The notes under the pieces were generated by a model. The model did no database searches and was not told the origin of the DNA. It saw only the letters and a program-made list of their open reading frames with translations. The translations under genes and the position numbers were made by a program. Shown here in pieces: positions 63,693 to 64,000 of a stretch of DNA of 64,000 nt. The stretch comes from Aquila chrysaetos chrysaetos. Taxonomy: Eukaryota; Chordata; Aves; Accipitriformes; Accipitridae. Within the stretch, counting starts at the first letter, position 1. Each line of letters starts with the position of its first letter. The stretch lies in NCBI RefSeq assembly GCF_900496995.4, contig NC_044018.1, positions 12,238,501-12,302,500 of the forward strand, read 5' to 3'.

Positions 63693-64000
63693 CACGGCCA
63701 TGTTAAATTCAGCTGTCTTCCACATTTAACACCATTACAATCTATCTGTCTTTGTTGGGTGCGTTGTTCTATACTCTAGAACTGTTTTAAAACAAGGCAA
63801 CTAATCAATTCCAAGTTGCTTTTAAATCAAGTTCTCATGTTAAGATTTACTTTCAACAGAAATCATGTTTCTCTAATCCATTTCTTTAACTGCTACAATC
63901 ACTCAACCTGATTTTAGTTGTATGCATACAGAGCATAACATATTGCTTTTGCTGTTGTTATACCTCAAGCACATAAAATGAGTTAAAAATACAAATAAAG

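Larger units (their letters stand above)
62389..64000. other. GEN1 upstream flank or 5' intron
   Basis: The minus-strand acceptor at 62390-62389 implies an upstream non-coding GEN1 exon, but I cannot place it, and no CpG island is visible up to 64000. By synteny SMC6 should start further right in divergent orientation, so the shared promoter probably lies outside the window. A CR1 relic and a CTCF-like motif are listed separately. Confidence 0.5.

Noticed and set aside
1-64000. tRNA, rRNA, snoRNA, CRISPR or bacterial-type operons
   Set aside because: No B-box-like GGTTCGA context, no repeat-spacer array and no compact gene runs were seen; small RNAs without strong motifs could still be missed by eye.

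Overview
The window looks like a bird chromosome segment. Four things point that way: CR1 retrotransposon 3' ends (the 'tagaatcatagaatggtt' type tail), an avian solo LTR with a GC-rich internal tandem array, very few other repeats, and an intact gene for an egg-coat protein of the ZPAX type, a family kept in birds, amphibians and fish but lost or pseudogenised in placental mammals. Coding DNA is sparse and split into vertebrate-type exons. I see no operon, CRISPR array, tRNA or rRNA.

Three protein genes are supported. (1) Plus strand, 5735-18522: a 22-exon ZP-domain gene encoding 901 residues by my splice reconstruction, best read as ZPAX. It has a signal peptide, a long run of ZP-N-like modules and a C-terminal ZP module. 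(2) Minus strand, 27957-27445: MSGN1 (mesogenin 1), a single-exon bHLH factor of presomitic mesoderm, 170 residues, in a CpG-rich block. (3) Minus strand, 62351-46357: GEN1, the Holliday-junction resolvase of the XPG/FEN1 nuclease family, 13 coding exons, 954 residues, with all acidic active-site residues present. Both multi-exon models keep frame through every junction.

Layout: 1-4273 is non-coding with a CpG-rich block near 3070-3350. 4274-5362 is a solo LTR. 5363-5734 is the ZPAX promoter region, and 5735-18522 is ZPAX. 18523-27444 is non-coding, with a striking G/T-only tract and SINE relics. 27445-27957 is MSGN1 and 27958-46356 is a long non-coding interval that probably carries MSGN1 control elements. 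46357-62388 is GEN1, and 62389-64000 is its upstream flank.

GEN1 and MSGN1 lie in the same order and orientation as in human (SMC6-GEN1-MSGN1-KCNS3). SMC6 is therefore expected just beyond base 64000 and KCNS3 before or near base 1. ZPAX sits between MSGN1 and the expected KCNS3, convergent with MSGN1. The three genes have unrelated jobs (egg coat, somite formation, DNA repair) and share only a neighbourhood. I found no convincing wholly new system. The most useful leads are the tandem two-exon architecture and missing membrane anchor of the ZPAX-like protein, an unclassified repeat present in two copies, the MSGN1 upstream TCF/LEF-like motifs, and several structure-prone sequences.
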